Positions 9,259 to 19,677 of a stretch of 21,189 bases of DNA are shown piece after piece. Position 1 is the first letter of the stretch. Each line of letters starts with the position of its first letter. Where the stretch lies: positions 1-21,189 of the forward strand of contig JALJEE010001068.1 in the NCBI GenBank assembly GCA_023231475.1. Direction: 5' to 3'. The notes below the pieces were generated by a model. It had not been told where the DNA came from. It was given only the letters and a program-made list of their open reading frames with translations, and ran no database searches. Source of the DNA: Seison nebaliae (Eukaryota > Rotifera > Pararotatoria > Seisonacea > Seisonidae). The translations under genes were made by a program, and so were the position numbers.

Positions 9259-11611
9259 TTAAGATGCCAAAATGAGATTATTGAGAAATAGAGATATTGC
9301 AAATTTGGATGTATAATTTTCGAAAGTTTTAACTAATTTCAATTTGTGTTTAATGTCAAATTGAAATAAACGTGCATCTAACATTAAAATGAAAATGAAC
9401 GTTAAAAAAGTTAGAATAAATAATAAATTAACCGATAGTTAATAAATAGAAGATTTTTGAAATGACGAAACATCGAAGAATTATTCCTGCAAATGGAGTC
9501 TCGATCCGAACAGATTTGTGATAACAATGATTATTTGAATTTCCTAATATATATAAAGATCCTGAATTGGGAATTAAATGATAATGATTATTTGAAATAA
9601 AATATAAAACTAAATTAACTAGATGTTAATATTATAGTGGTGCATGTCTCGCACGATACGTCAATCAATTTTTCATTTTGCTGTATATATTGATTAATTT
9701 CATGACACAACTCGAATGAAGAATTTGTCTTGTTTCCACATTTAATTTTTGGTTGAAGTAATAACCCTAAACGATTACATTCATTATTTCCATATGCATA
9801 CAATTCTTCGATATCTTTCCGTCTCGTTAAAATGAACGAACAATATCTCCCACAAAAACAATCGACATGTTCAACTGTTTTTTTAATATTGTCCAACATA
9901 ATTGGTTGTGGTTCATCAAATTCTAAGTTTGCTGGTAAACAATTTTCCTCTAATATTCCTCCACATCCGATCACTTCATTCTTGTTCGTGATACCTAACC
10001 AGTGTGTAGATGTACATGAAACTTCAATTACCACTTCATCGAATAAAGATTGAATACTTCTCATCTGTTTGGAAAAAATTATTTATATAATATTATTTAA
10101 ATATTTACATATAAATTATTTAGCGTAACAGAATTTATTGAGAGTTCAGTTAGATCTTCACCATGACCTAAACATGCGTTATTACTCGAACCAAATGTAA
10201 CTAAGAGACCGTTGGAGGATAATACTAGAAAATAAGACGCCGCCCCATAAATATGGCGAATATTTAATGAATAAATTTTATTGATTTCTATTCGTTGCAT
10301 TTCGTTCTTCTTTATCAGAACTTGACATTTCTGATTTTCAAATAAAACTCCAATATATTCTTGACATTCGGCCACTTCCACAATCGCATTTTCGAACGTC
10401 TCTTGAAAATCTTTCCTAATTCTCCCATCCTCTATCGTATAATGAGATAAACTAAAATTTTCATCGAATGTTTTATCTTTGAAAATTTTCTTTTGTACTC
10501 TCTTGGGATCCATTTCACCGAATCTACAACAATCGAAAATGATTTCTGAAAATTTCTCTTTAACTTTCTAATGTCAATTTCTCCCAATGTAGTTCGTAGA
10601 GCGAATAATTTACAAGACAGATAATTGTGAGAGAGTAAGGATTGGGCACTGGGTCTCTCTTCTGGTTTCCTCCGAATTAAACTCTCAACTATTTCTCTAG
10701 GTTCTTTGGATTTGACGATATTGTATAAAATATTCTTATCATAAGAACATTTCACAATACTTTCATTCAAATCGACAATATTCTTTCAATTCATTTAAAA
10801 GAAATTGGAAGTAAATTCAAAAACTTTCCCTCCAAATGGAAGTTTGAGACAAAGACATTCATAAAATATGCAACCGACAGCCCACATATCTGTCTTGAAA
10901 TCATACGGTTTTCTTTTACACAACTCTGGTGACATATAAGCCGGACTGCCCACCAACTATAAAAATATTGTGGATTAGAAATTATCGAACAAAATGAACC
11001 GTCATAGCTTTGCTTTGACTTTCTAACACTTTCGATACGCCGAAATCGCTGATCTTCAAAATTTTACGATCCGCCATAAACAGAATATTATCCGGTTTTA
11101 AGTCTCGATGGATTATCGATTTGGAATGAATAAACGAGATTGCTAATAAGATTTGAATCCAGATATTCTTAACGAAATCTAATGGAATTCGATTATTCGA
11201 ATTGAACTCTCCAAAATATTCGGTTAGATTACCTCCCGCCATATATTCCATTATGACGACCAGTTCCAAATTATCGAAAGTTGCATCAAAAATTTTTACA
11301 ATAAATTCATTTCGTATCTGAGGAAACTCTTTTATTTCACGTAAAACTGTCGTTCTCTCATTGATAGTCAAGTCATCCATTGTCATTTCCTTTTATTTCA
11401 TGAAAAATTTAAAGTTTTATAATGAAAATCCGTTCAAGATAGAAAGAAATTAACTTTGACGGCAACTTGTTTAAATAATTTATGATTACAAAGATAGACT
11501 CTTCTGAGAATTATAAATGAGTTTTTCTTAATTTGATTTTAATGTTAGATAGAAATTTAACCCAAAATTTCCTTCTTTAATGAACGATAATTTCTCATAT
11601 GATTTATTCAT
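9259..11611 (-). CDS. NEK8-like serine/threonine kinase with C-terminal RCC1 repeats
   Basis: Nine exons (5' to 3'): 11611-11562, 11503-11455, 11389-11000, 10956-10825, 10782-10565, 10523-10130, 10064-9620, 9561-9433, 9377-9259; 1926 nt, 641 residues, all donors GTT. The kinase domain (about 5-260) has the glycine loop GNFGRV (14-19), VAVK with Lys33, HRDLKPDN (Asp129), SDFG (Asp148), and [18 protein letters not shown] in the activation segment. The last closely follows NEK8's VGTPCYISPELC.GKPY. The remainder (about 290-641) holds RCC1-type blades, e.g. [30 protein letters not shown] and [11 protein letters not shown]. Choosing the GTT donor at 10129 restores normal RCC1 spacing. Human NEK8 is 692 residues and acts at the proximal cilium. 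An alternative 3' end splices at 9333 to an exon starting 9221 and stops at about 9108. NEK9 is the other relative, but length and activation loop favour NEK8. Confidence 0.85.
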
Positions 11612-11760
11612 TGGAATCAAATATCGATAATTGTGACCAGATCGAAAAGTTCTTTCGGACAACCTTCACGATTACTATGACAATTATCAAATGAGCAAAG
11701 TGAAATATTCTGAAAATATTTCAAGACAAACAATAACAAACAGATATCCTCCTCATTGAA
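11612..11760. promoter_or_regulatory. Short divergent promoter between NEK8-like and PTRHD1 genes
   Basis: 149 bp separate the two start codons, which point away from each other. Both genes must be driven from here, unless the NEK gene has an upstream non-coding exon. No TATA box or named motif is convincing. Confidence 0.45.
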
Positions 11761-12195
11761 ATGAAGAGCCGAATGAAATTATTAAATTCAAAAATTTTTT
11801 CTCTGATGGAAAATTCAAATTTATCTCCCATTATTCAATATCTTGTTATACCGAAATCATTAAAGAAGTGGTCGAAAGGAGCTTTGGTAGCCCAAGGAGG
11901 TCACGCCGCTTCGAAAGCGATTTTATCTTCAATCGATTCTCCTATCTGGCAAGAATTGGAGACGAGACATGATGAAAGGGAGAAAGCGAAGAACATTGAG
12001 AAAATCCACATGATCGTTCTGGAGTGTAAAGACACGACAAATTTGACTATGTTGAGTGATGAATTAATTAACAACGATGTCCATCATATTTTGTGGGAAG
12101 AAAAACCAGAAAATGTTGTAACTTGTTTAGCTACACATCCTTGTCTCAAAAGCTCGATTGAATATTATTTTAAAGAATTCCCGTTAATGAAATAA
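11761..12195 (+). CDS. PTRHD1: PTRHD1 (peptidyl-tRNA hydrolase domain-containing 1)
   Basis: Single exon, 144 residues, close to the human length of about 140. The PTH2-fold core begins with IIQYLVIPKSL, then KGALVAQGGHAASKAI (the GALVAQ.CHAA block of the family). It continues with MIVLECKDTTNLTMLSDEL, then DVHHILWEEKPENVVTCLA, which parallels DHMLWLEQPENIATCIA of PTRHD1, and ends with YYFKEFPLMK. The Trp-Glu-Glu/PEN motif separates PTRHD1 from PTRH2 (Bit1). Family members were thought to hydrolyse peptidyl-tRNA, but activity of PTRHD1 itself is uncertain. The first ATG (11761) is used; a second in-frame Met at 11806-11808, just before the conserved region, is a possible alternative. The stop codon lies inside an AATAAA hexamer. 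Confidence 0.88.
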   Translation: MKSRMKLLNSKIFSLMENSNLSPIIQYLVIPKSLKKWSKGALVAQGGHAASKAILSSIDSPIWQELETRHDEREKAKNIEKIHMIVLECKDTTNLTMLSDELINNDVHHILWEEKPENVVTCLATHPCLKSSIEYYFKEFPLMK

Positions 12196-12196
12196 A
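12191..12196 (+). terminator. AATAAA overlapping the PTRHD1 stop codon
   Basis: AATAAA at 12191-12196 contains the TAA stop (12193-12195). If used, the 3' UTR would be only about 10-30 nt. No nearby downstream alternative is obvious. Confidence 0.4.
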
Positions 12197-12486
12197 GAAG
12201 AAAAAATTGTTTTTCATTCAACTAATTAAATGATATTGTGTGTAATGTGTGATGAACATTAGAGTAAAACTTGTTTTGAACGAAAAGTTTGATTGTCCTT
12301 CATGAAAACTGGATATGATTAAACGAAGTCCGAAATCAATCGAAGTAATTAAATCAATTTACTTGATGAGTGTGCCCAATCTGTATAAATTGAGAGATGA
12401 CAAGTAGATTGAAGAGATGGAAAAGAAATATTTATCGATGAGAAGGAATCAATCGTTCACTTCAAATCACAACACTTCATTATAGA

Positions 12487-12963
12487 ATGGTAATAAAAAA
12501 TATGTCAGTGAATGTTGACGATCGTCAACGTGAAAACTTTTTATCAAACAATTCTTCATTAGAAAGAAATTTAAATTTATTACGCGAATTACTCCAAGAG
12601 ATCTCGTTCGTTGAATTCGAAGAATATTTCCAATTCATCGAACGTTATTCTAATGGGAAATCGATCGATTCCATCCTTCACAACGGTCTCCAATCCATCG
12701 ATCAGAGACGAAGTAAGAAAGAGAATGACGAATATTTAGCACCGCCCAAATGGACGATTTTAGAAGATTCTCTAATGGAATTCATTTACACAAAAGTGAC
12801 ACATTATCCGCCCACCCACCGAATGAAAGAGTTGACGAGAGCAATATTTTGCACTGACATCGACACTGAGGAATGGTTCCGTCAACGTCGAATTCGCACG
12901 AGAAAACAGAAACAGAATAATGAGAAACTTGAAAAACGAATAGATAAATATCTGGAAAAATAA
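12487..12963 (+). CDS. Divergent homeodomain-like protein
   Basis: Single exon, 158 residues, ATG at 12487. The C-terminal half (about residues 85-148) resembles a homeodomain: WTILEDSLMEFIY for helix 1, HYPPTHRMKELTRAIF for the loop and helix 2, and EEWFRQRRIRTRKQKQ for helix 3 and the basic end. Trp48, Phe49 and the Arg52-Arg53 pair are present. However, position 51, almost always Asn and contacting adenine in the major groove, is Gln, and position 50 is Arg. Helix 1 to turn spacing looks one residue short. The N-terminal 80 residues (LERNLNLLRELLQEISFVEFEEYF) appear alpha-helical and are unrecognised. A fast-evolving homeobox factor, or a homeodomain fold with altered or lost DNA binding, is the inference. 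A chance resemblance of a basic helical protein cannot be excluded. Confidence 0.6.
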   Translation: MVIKNMSVNVDDRQRENFLSNNSSLERNLNLLRELLQEISFVEFEEYFQFIERYSNGKSIDSILHNGLQSIDQRRSKKENDEYLAPPKWTILEDSLMEFIYTKVTHYPPTHRMKELTRAIFCTDIDTEEWFRQRRIRTRKQKQNNEKLEKRIDKYLEK

Positions 12964-13898
12964 GAGAAATAATTTGAAATTTCTCTCTATTTTTTCATTC
13001 AAATTCAAAAAATCACAAATTATTACGCAATATTTACAATAAATCAATTACTTATATAACGAATGAATAAAATGAATAATCTCTCCCTTCATTCTAAATC
13101 ATTTCATTTTCATTAATTCTCAATTTCATCTTCTCTCTCAGAAATTTGTAAGTAAAATAAATAAAAAAAAATTTTTAATTTCTCCTCCCAAACAATGAAA
13201 AGAGATTAGAAGAAATTTTGAAATTTTTTCAAAAAACTTTTATTATTCAATTTCTTATCGTCGTTTGTATGTCGATATGTATGAGAAAGTTGTTTGAACT
13301 TTCAACAACAACAGTTCATTAATTGGGAAGCTTTGAATGATGAGTGAAAATATTTGAAATAGAAATTCGAATTATAAATGAAAATATTAATGAATTTAAA
13401 AGATATATCACCAATCCCGTCATTTATTGGCGCCACTCTAATTAATGATCTAATTAATTATGTCAACTCGTCTCCTTCCACTCTCATTTGTGAGTGGACG
13501 CGCACATGACACTTAAATTAATTCTTATTTTAATTATTCTCTCATTAATTTTGCGGTGGGAGATAAAATGAATATTTCAGTTAATTATTCGGTTAGTGGT
13601 TGAAGAGAAAAATTTTGAAATTTAAAAAAAAAAAAAAATCGCTAAAAAATTCTTCTTTCTTCAAATTTTATTTGATTATTATTCATTTTCTCTCCTCTCA
13701 CAATTTCTGTGTTTTGTGTGTCTGGTTGAATAAAAGGATTTTCTTTTTTCAATTTTATAGAAATTTCATTAGGACAATTAATTTTTTATTTGTATTTTCC
13801 GCTCAAATTCCAAAATTTTATTCTGTCTCATCATCAACATTATCATCATCATCATCAATATCGTCCTTGTCAATCAATGGATAGAAGAGCGATTGTAA
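12964..13898. other. Intergenic and 5' UTR of the B55 gene
   Basis: About 935 bases without a supportable gene. AATAAA hexamers at 13038-13043 and 13066-13071 could end the homeodomain-like transcript. A less AT-rich patch (about 13415-13515, with GGCGCC and GGACGCGCAC) could be promoter DNA for the B55 gene. A pyrimidine run ending TTTTATAG near 13760 and TCATCATCATCATCA (about 13840-13857) probably lie in the 5' UTR. Confidence 0.4.
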
Positions 13899-16780
13899 AT
13901 GTCGATTAAAAGTGTAAAATTTTGAAAAAGAGAATTTTTAAGAAAAACGATCGAAGAATTCTGGAAATTTGTTTATGGGAATGATTGAATGGGAATCCAA
14001 TTGTTAAATTTCAAATTCTCATTCTAATTTATAGGTCGATAAATATCATAAAATTTTTTTAGATAAATGGAAATATCAACATTCGATCAATGAGAAGAGA
14101 TGGCTCTTCTCTCAATTGATGGGAACGAATGAAGAAGAGACACATGAAGCTGATATTGTGTCGACGGTGGAATTTAATCAATCTGGCCAATTTCTTGCTA
14201 CCGGTGATAAAGGTGGACGTATTGTCATATTTCAGAAACAAGAAGTTTCTCTTTCAAATTCGAATATTTTTCATTTATTTATAAAATTCATTCATAGCAA
14301 CCAAATCAATATGATTATCAAGTCTATACGACATTTCGGAGTCATGAACCGGAATTTGATTATTTGAAAAGTTTAGACATCGAAGAGAAGATTAATAAGA
14401 TCAAATGGATTCCACAAGTCAATTATAATCATATGCTCCTCTCCACCAATGGTTTCCCATCATTTTTTTTTAAACTTAAATTATTCAAATTAAAATTTTT
14501 CAGATAAAACGATAAAATTATGGAAAGTGAGTGAAAAGACTTCTCGTGTGGAAACGTTGGAAGAGGCAGAAGTTTAATTTTTCAAATAATTTCCTCTAAT
14601 TCTATTAATTTTCCTATTTAAAATTAGAATGATGAATTATATAATTCGAATGAGGTACGTGTCCCGAAAATTATTCCGATGAATGAGAAAATCATCGAGA
14701 CGGTACCGAAACGTATTTATGCCAATGCTCATGCCTATCACATCAATTCGTTGTCGATGAATAATGATTCTGAGACGTTTTTATCAGCAGACGATCTCCG
14801 CGTCAACATCTGTCATTTGGAGCACAACAATTACATTTTCAATGTTGTCGATATCAAACCGACGAATATGGAAGAGTTAACCGAAGTGATTACTTGTGCG
14901 ACATATCACCCCCAAAATTGCAATACATTCGCATATGCCTCTTCACGTGGTTGTATTCGATTATGTGACATGAGAGAGAAAGCACTTTGCGATCAACATT
15001 CGAAATGTTTTTAAAAAAATTTTCAAATTTTTCTTTCACTTTTTCTAATTTTTCTTTCATTTTTTCATTTAAAAATTTTTAGTATTCGAAGAACCAGATC
15101 TGAGTGATTGTAAAAGTTTCTTTCGAGAGATTATTAGTAGTATATCGGACGTGAAATTCTCGTCGGATGGACAACAAATTTTCACGCGAGATTATATTTC
15201 TTTACGGACGTGGGATGTGCGAAACGAGAAGATTCCATTGGAAACGTATAAAATACACGAACATTTACGTTGTCGTTTATGTTCGTTATATGAGAATGAT
15301 TGTATTTTTGATAAATTCGAATTGTGCTCATCACCCAACGACAAGTTTATTTAATTAATTATTTAATTTGAATTTGAATTTGAATTTGAATTTGTTCGAT
15401 AGTTTCCTTTTAACCGGTTCATATAATAACTTTTTCAAAACGATCGATCGAACATCATATCGAAATGATGTTGTCAATGAAGTACCAATGACGTCTGCTA
15501 TTCCGTTGGCATCGAATAGTCAGGAATATTTATTTTTAATGTATGAAGCAAGTCGAAGTGCACAATCATCATGTGATACGTTACGTCCGAGAAGAATAAT
15601 TGATGAGAATTTCCTTTGTACTGATGAAACGATGAATAATTCGACGAATATCGACGCATCGTCATCGACAACATCAAATAATCCGTCACCATCTCCAATT
15701 CCATCCAGATCGACCATATTTGAAAATTATTCAAGAACAGATGTCAATTCAGAGAATTTGGATTATCAACGGAAAATTGTTCATTGTGCTTGGCATCCGA
15801 CAGAAGATATCATTACCGTCGCGACGGTTAATAGTTTATTCATTTATCGTGGAATGAAATTCAACGAGAATTCAATGGATGTCGATGAAGATAATAAGAG
15901 AATAAGAAACGATTTAATCATGAGTAATAACGAACCGAAAATAATGATCGATAATGATGTTGTTGTTGATGAATTGACGAATGTTGATGATAATATAAAT
16001 GCGTCAGATGTCGATGTTTTAATGGAAACGACAAATATTGACGACGAAATAAAAGTTTCAGAAGAAGAGAATTTAAATGAGAATAAAAATGATTGTGACA
16101 ATCAGAAAGATAATGAGAATTCATTAAATGATAATGAAATGGTTTACCATAAAACGGATATTCCCATCGATCAGAAAGAGAACGATGAAATTCAAAATGT
16201 TATTGCAACTCCTGTAATTCTCGATCCTGATTATAATGTAATTCAACCCAATTCCGAATTACTTCCACCATCATCCGATTTCTCTCTTGAACCATCGACG
16301 ATTGACGAAGAAAAAAAATCGGGTGAAGAATTAGAAAATGAATTTCTCAATAATGAAATTTCTGATGAATTTTCAAATAATTCCTTAATTAACGACGATT
16401 CTCATCACCATTCGATGGTGAAAAAATCGAAGAGATTCCATAACGATCCAATTAACGATAATCATCACATAAACGGTGTTGGTAATGGAGATGCCGATTC
16501 GTTAACACTCACGTCATTAAATGATCATTCAACTAATTTGAATGATGATAAAGACGAAGTGAATGGTAATATAGAATCGAAAACAGAACCATCAGAAACG
16601 ACGAATATCCGACCGAAATATGAGAGGAAGAATTGCGAAATAATTCAACGTCGAGAAATTCCGGTAATTCGTGAATCGGATCCAATTCATTCGACAACAT
16701 CATCCACTGACGATACTTCTCAATTGGACGTGTCTGATAATAAGAGTGAACGAACCATACCGATTAGAAGAAGTAATTGA
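13899..16780 (+). CDS. PP2A regulatory subunit B55 (PPP2R2 family) with long acidic C-terminal extension
   Basis: Seven exons: 13899-13911, 14063-14244, 14298-14451, 14504-14571, 14628-15006, 15083-15344, 15403-16780; 2436 nt, 811 residues. WD-repeat blocks match B55 along most of its length: [20 protein letters not shown], then [102 protein letters not shown] and [11 protein letters not shown]55 is a seven-bladed propeller that selects substrates for PP2A. The usual protein is about 447 residues and ends near NNLYIFQDKVN. Here the equivalent SLFIYRG falls near residue 500, because about 60 Ser/Asn-rich residues are inserted before the last blade, and then about 307 Asp/Glu/Asn-rich residues follow. 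Exon 1 (13 nt) is the weakest part; Met at 14119 is a fallback start. Confidence 0.9.
15365..15394 (+). repeat. Five tandem AATTTG hexamers in a B55 intron
   Basis: Perfect five-copy AATTTG repeat inside the 58-nt intron 15345-15402, occupying half of it. Probably replication slippage within a minimal intron. Confidence 0.8.
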
Positions 16781-17586
16781 GTTTGAATTTAAATTAAAAT
16801 TTCTTGTACAAATCAGTCAATTCTTTGAAGAAATTACCAATACTTTTCTTATAAAATTTTCTCTTCAATCCTTTCCATCCAAAAAATTTATCATCATTTA
16901 ACTTCCCAATTTTTGATTTTTAGATGATTCTTTTTTTATCATAATTTTCTCATACTTATCTGATGAAGGAGGAAATGATTTTTCTTATCAAACGAAAATT
17001 CTCCTAAACAATTTTCTAGTTAATTCTCTCATCTGATTCATCCCAAATATCATTTTAAATATCCTATTTGACCAATTTGTCATCATTTCACCATCAATTA
17101 TATTCGTTCATGGCTGAAAATGATACATCCAATTCTTCTACTTCCAAATATGTATGCAGAGAAGTGCCAAGCCAACTTTGAATGTTCTTCTATTAAATTA
17201 TATTTTTTTCTCTTTATCATCATCATCATCATCATCTTTATATCATATATAAAAGTTTGTCCCCTCCCCCCCAACAACAACAACAACTGCCCTCTACTTT
17301 TTTTCTAACGTATCGATAAATTTTCAAAACATTCTTTTCTTTTGATTTTATCCAAATTCTTATTAGAAGAAGAAAAAAAAAATTATTTGAATATAAATTT
17401 TATTTAGATTAGGAAATTAAATTTAAGACAACTTTTACTCTTTTCCTCTCGACAAATTGTTAGACGATTTCTCTATTTCATTTCTATTAGAAATTTAACA
17501 AATAAAAAAAATGAAGAAAATTAAAATTTACAAATTCGACCAATTTTCGTCGTTTTGTAGAATAGTAAAAAGAATTCAATTGTTGG
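16781..17586. other. Convergent 3' regions of B55 and RTF2 genes
   Basis: About 800 bases with no gene seen, containing the 3' UTRs of two converging genes. Landmarks: an ATCATCATC run (about 17215-17234), TATATAAAAG at about 17243-17252, and a C-rich run followed by AACAACAACAAC (about 17260-17287). A TTTATT near 17400 could be the RTF2 poly(A) signal on the minus strand. No clear B55 poly(A) signal was found. Confidence 0.4.
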
Positions 17587-18397
17587 TCAACTTCGAAAGA
17601 TTTTATTAAACGATTCTTTCGGAAATGATGATTTTAATGAACTTTCTTTCTGGATCTCTTTCATCATATTTTCAGAAAGATTAGAAATTTTATATTGATG
17701 ATTATTTGATGGTTCGCATTTCCGTTTTCTCGATAATTCCTTTTCTCTTTTCTCAACTTCCTTCTCATCTTCTTCTTTATTCAATTCGATTAAATCATTT
17801 CCTTCTTTCATTTTTTCGGAAATCTTTGAAAAAAAAAATTAATAATTTTTTATATCAAAAAATTTTTCTCGAACAAAATTTTAACTTTGTCGCAATGATG
17901 AGGGAAATTTTTGAGCATTTCATTCGCTCTCTCCGATTGAACACATCCACATTTACGATAATAAAAGAAACGATGATATCCATTCATTTCGATGCCAGAA
18001 ATTGGGCAAATGAAAGGAAATGAATTATTTCCATTTCTTTCACCATCATTCTTTGTAAATTCTACATATGATTGATTATCTGTCAAATTCAATTCTTTGA
18101 CATCTTTCATTTTCTTGATATGGCGAAAATGTCGAGGACGGGAATCTTTCTTTTTCAATAAATATTCTAGAACTGATTCCTTGTTATATAAATATCCTTT
18201 ACGACAAGCGACGATCGGTCGTCGAAGTCCTTCGTTCGTAATTCGACATCTCGTCCATTGATAATGTCGATTTGCAACTCGATCTTTCTTTTTAAGAGGT
18301 TATTGAATGGAAATCATAAAACTTTAACTTTTTCTTTTTTCTTTTTAGTTGTTACCAATTCGTCTCTCGTTGGAATTGTGCCACCATCACATCCCAT
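17587..18397 (-). CDS. RTF2: RTF2 (replication termination factor 2)
   Basis: Three exons (5' to 3'): 18397-18329, 18287-17886, 17823-17587; 708 nt, 235 residues; introns of 41 and 62 nt, both starting GTT. The N-terminus MGCDGGTIPTRDELV is nearly identical to the family start MGCDGGTIPKRHELV. Then come LRRPIVAC and GYLYNKESVLEYLL, IKKMKDVKELNLTDN, and the second half of the modified RING, FICPISGIEMNGYHRFFYYR with KCGCVQSERA and HHC. RTF2 acts at stalled replication forks and with the ubiquitin/proteasome system; in some eukaryotes it is also linked to splicing. After the RING the chain shortens to a Glu/Lys-rich helix (KRKRKC nearby), ending FNKIFRS, parallel to the EAYKSLF-type end of other RTF2 proteins. 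Human RTF2 is about 306 residues; the difference lies in the linker. Confidence 0.92.
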
Positions 18398-19550
18398 TTT
18401 ATGAAAGAAATATTTTAAGGAATTTATTAAATTCCAAATAAAAATATATTTTTTTCATTTCTTTTTAGTGAAAACTCAAATTCTATAAAATTAATCAACA
18501 ATTTTTTATATTTTAATTTATTTGAAAAGAAAGCCCAATTTTTTAAATTTAATTAATTTATTTTCCGTTCATTTTTTCATGGAAACAATTTACTCTTATC
18601 TGTTTAGTATTCAATTAGAATTTAAGGTAGACATTAAAATTGCGGGAAACTAAACTGGAATATACACATACAAAGAATAATTAGGTGAGTGAGAAATTTT
18701 ATGATTTAAATCAAAAATTTATTGTGAAACAATTAATTATAATTTTAATATTAATTAATTTATTTATATTTTATTTTTTTAACATTTATAGTTCTGATAG
18801 AACTAAATTTGAATTAGGGAGCACTTCCAAGGACTACAATTCGATAGACGACATTGAAGGCCCGAACAAGATAGGCCTCGAAAATTAATTTTCATTTTCC
18901 AAGATTTTTTCATTTTTTTTTTCAGTCTGGTCTCAGAATATAAAGGAGATTTTTTTTTAAAATTTTTTTCGGTGTTTATCTTGTTCAGTTTTTCACGCTG
19001 ATTCTAATGATATATATTTTATTATCTAAAATTAATCGTGCGAAAATGTCGTCTATCGAAGGACAGCCCTTCCAAGAACTATGAAAATTTTTAAATTAGA
19101 TTATTTGACTATGCAAATATTATTGAAAGCGCAATTTTCAATTGATAAGAAAATGAAGTATATTTAAACAGAAACTAATTACAGATAGAAATAGAAACTG
19201 AATTTTCAATTGGTATTTTAAATGTCGTTCATTATTCTTATTCGTTAGTTTATTTCCGATTTCTAATGGAATGTCGTTAGGTAAAGCCAAACCCGAAACT
19301 TATCGGTATAATGTGTATAGAACGGTTAATGGAATTGAGAGTTAGATCAATTATGAATTTTGATGTAAAATATTTAATAATTATAAGTTAAAAGAAATAT
19401 TACAGTTGGAGATATGATAATTACAAGTTAGTACTGACTATGTCGTTATGATTAAATTCGATCGACTTAAAAATTTGTCAATAGAATTCTTGTTTGAGTC
19501 AACGGAATAGCATAATAGATTACAGAATCTCTTCACCTGGAAAGATATGT
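18398..19550. other. AT-rich spacer with fold-back sequence
   Basis: About 1150 bases without a supportable gene. The only long frame (18685-18888) starts with GTG and is mostly A/T-driven. It contains the fold-back described separately (18824-19076). Confidence 0.4.
18824..19076. repeat. Interrupted inverted repeat flanked by short direct repeats
   Basis: TTCGATAGACGACAT (18840-18854) recurs as its exact reverse complement at 19046-19060, and GAACAAGATA (18864-18873) as its reverse complement at 18977-18986. The arms pair in nested order. Outside them CTTCCAAG occurs in direct orientation at 18824-18831 and 19069-19076. The arms are visibly GC-richer than their surroundings. This may be the remnant of a small fold-back mobile element or a structured RNA. 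Confidence 0.5.
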
Positions 19551-19569
19551 GACACATGTCATATGTGTC
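19551..19569. repeat. Perfect 7-bp hairpin
   Basis: GACACAT (19551-19557) and ATGTGTC (19563-19569) with a 5-nt loop, just upstream of the GC-richer coding sequence. Confidence 0.5.
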
Positions 19570-19677
19570 AATTGTTAATGAGGTCATTCCTTTGATTTCT
19601 TGTGATCGTCGAACTGGTTCCACAAGACGTTATGTTGTTGACAGCTATGACCATATTTGTGGTGTGGTGGTTACTGA

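Noticed and set aside
9108-9302. Hydrophobic minus-strand frame resembling a signal peptide for the CatSper-like gene
   Set aside because: It has no ATG start and overlaps the in-phase last exon of the NEK8-like gene in another frame.
13600-13884. Plus-strand frame of 94 codons upstream of the B55 gene
   Set aside because: Starts at TTG, is built from A/T runs and a TCA repeat, and lies where the B55 5' UTR is expected.
17098-17308. TATA-like TATATAAAAG with frames on both strands
   Set aside because: No gene follows on the plus strand within reach, and the region is the shared 3' end of two convergent genes.
18685-18888. Small plus-strand frame with a hydrophobic segment
   Set aside because: GTG start; the hydrophobic part is the usual by-product of AT-rich DNA (Ile/Leu/Phe codons), and its 3' end overlaps the fold-back sequence.
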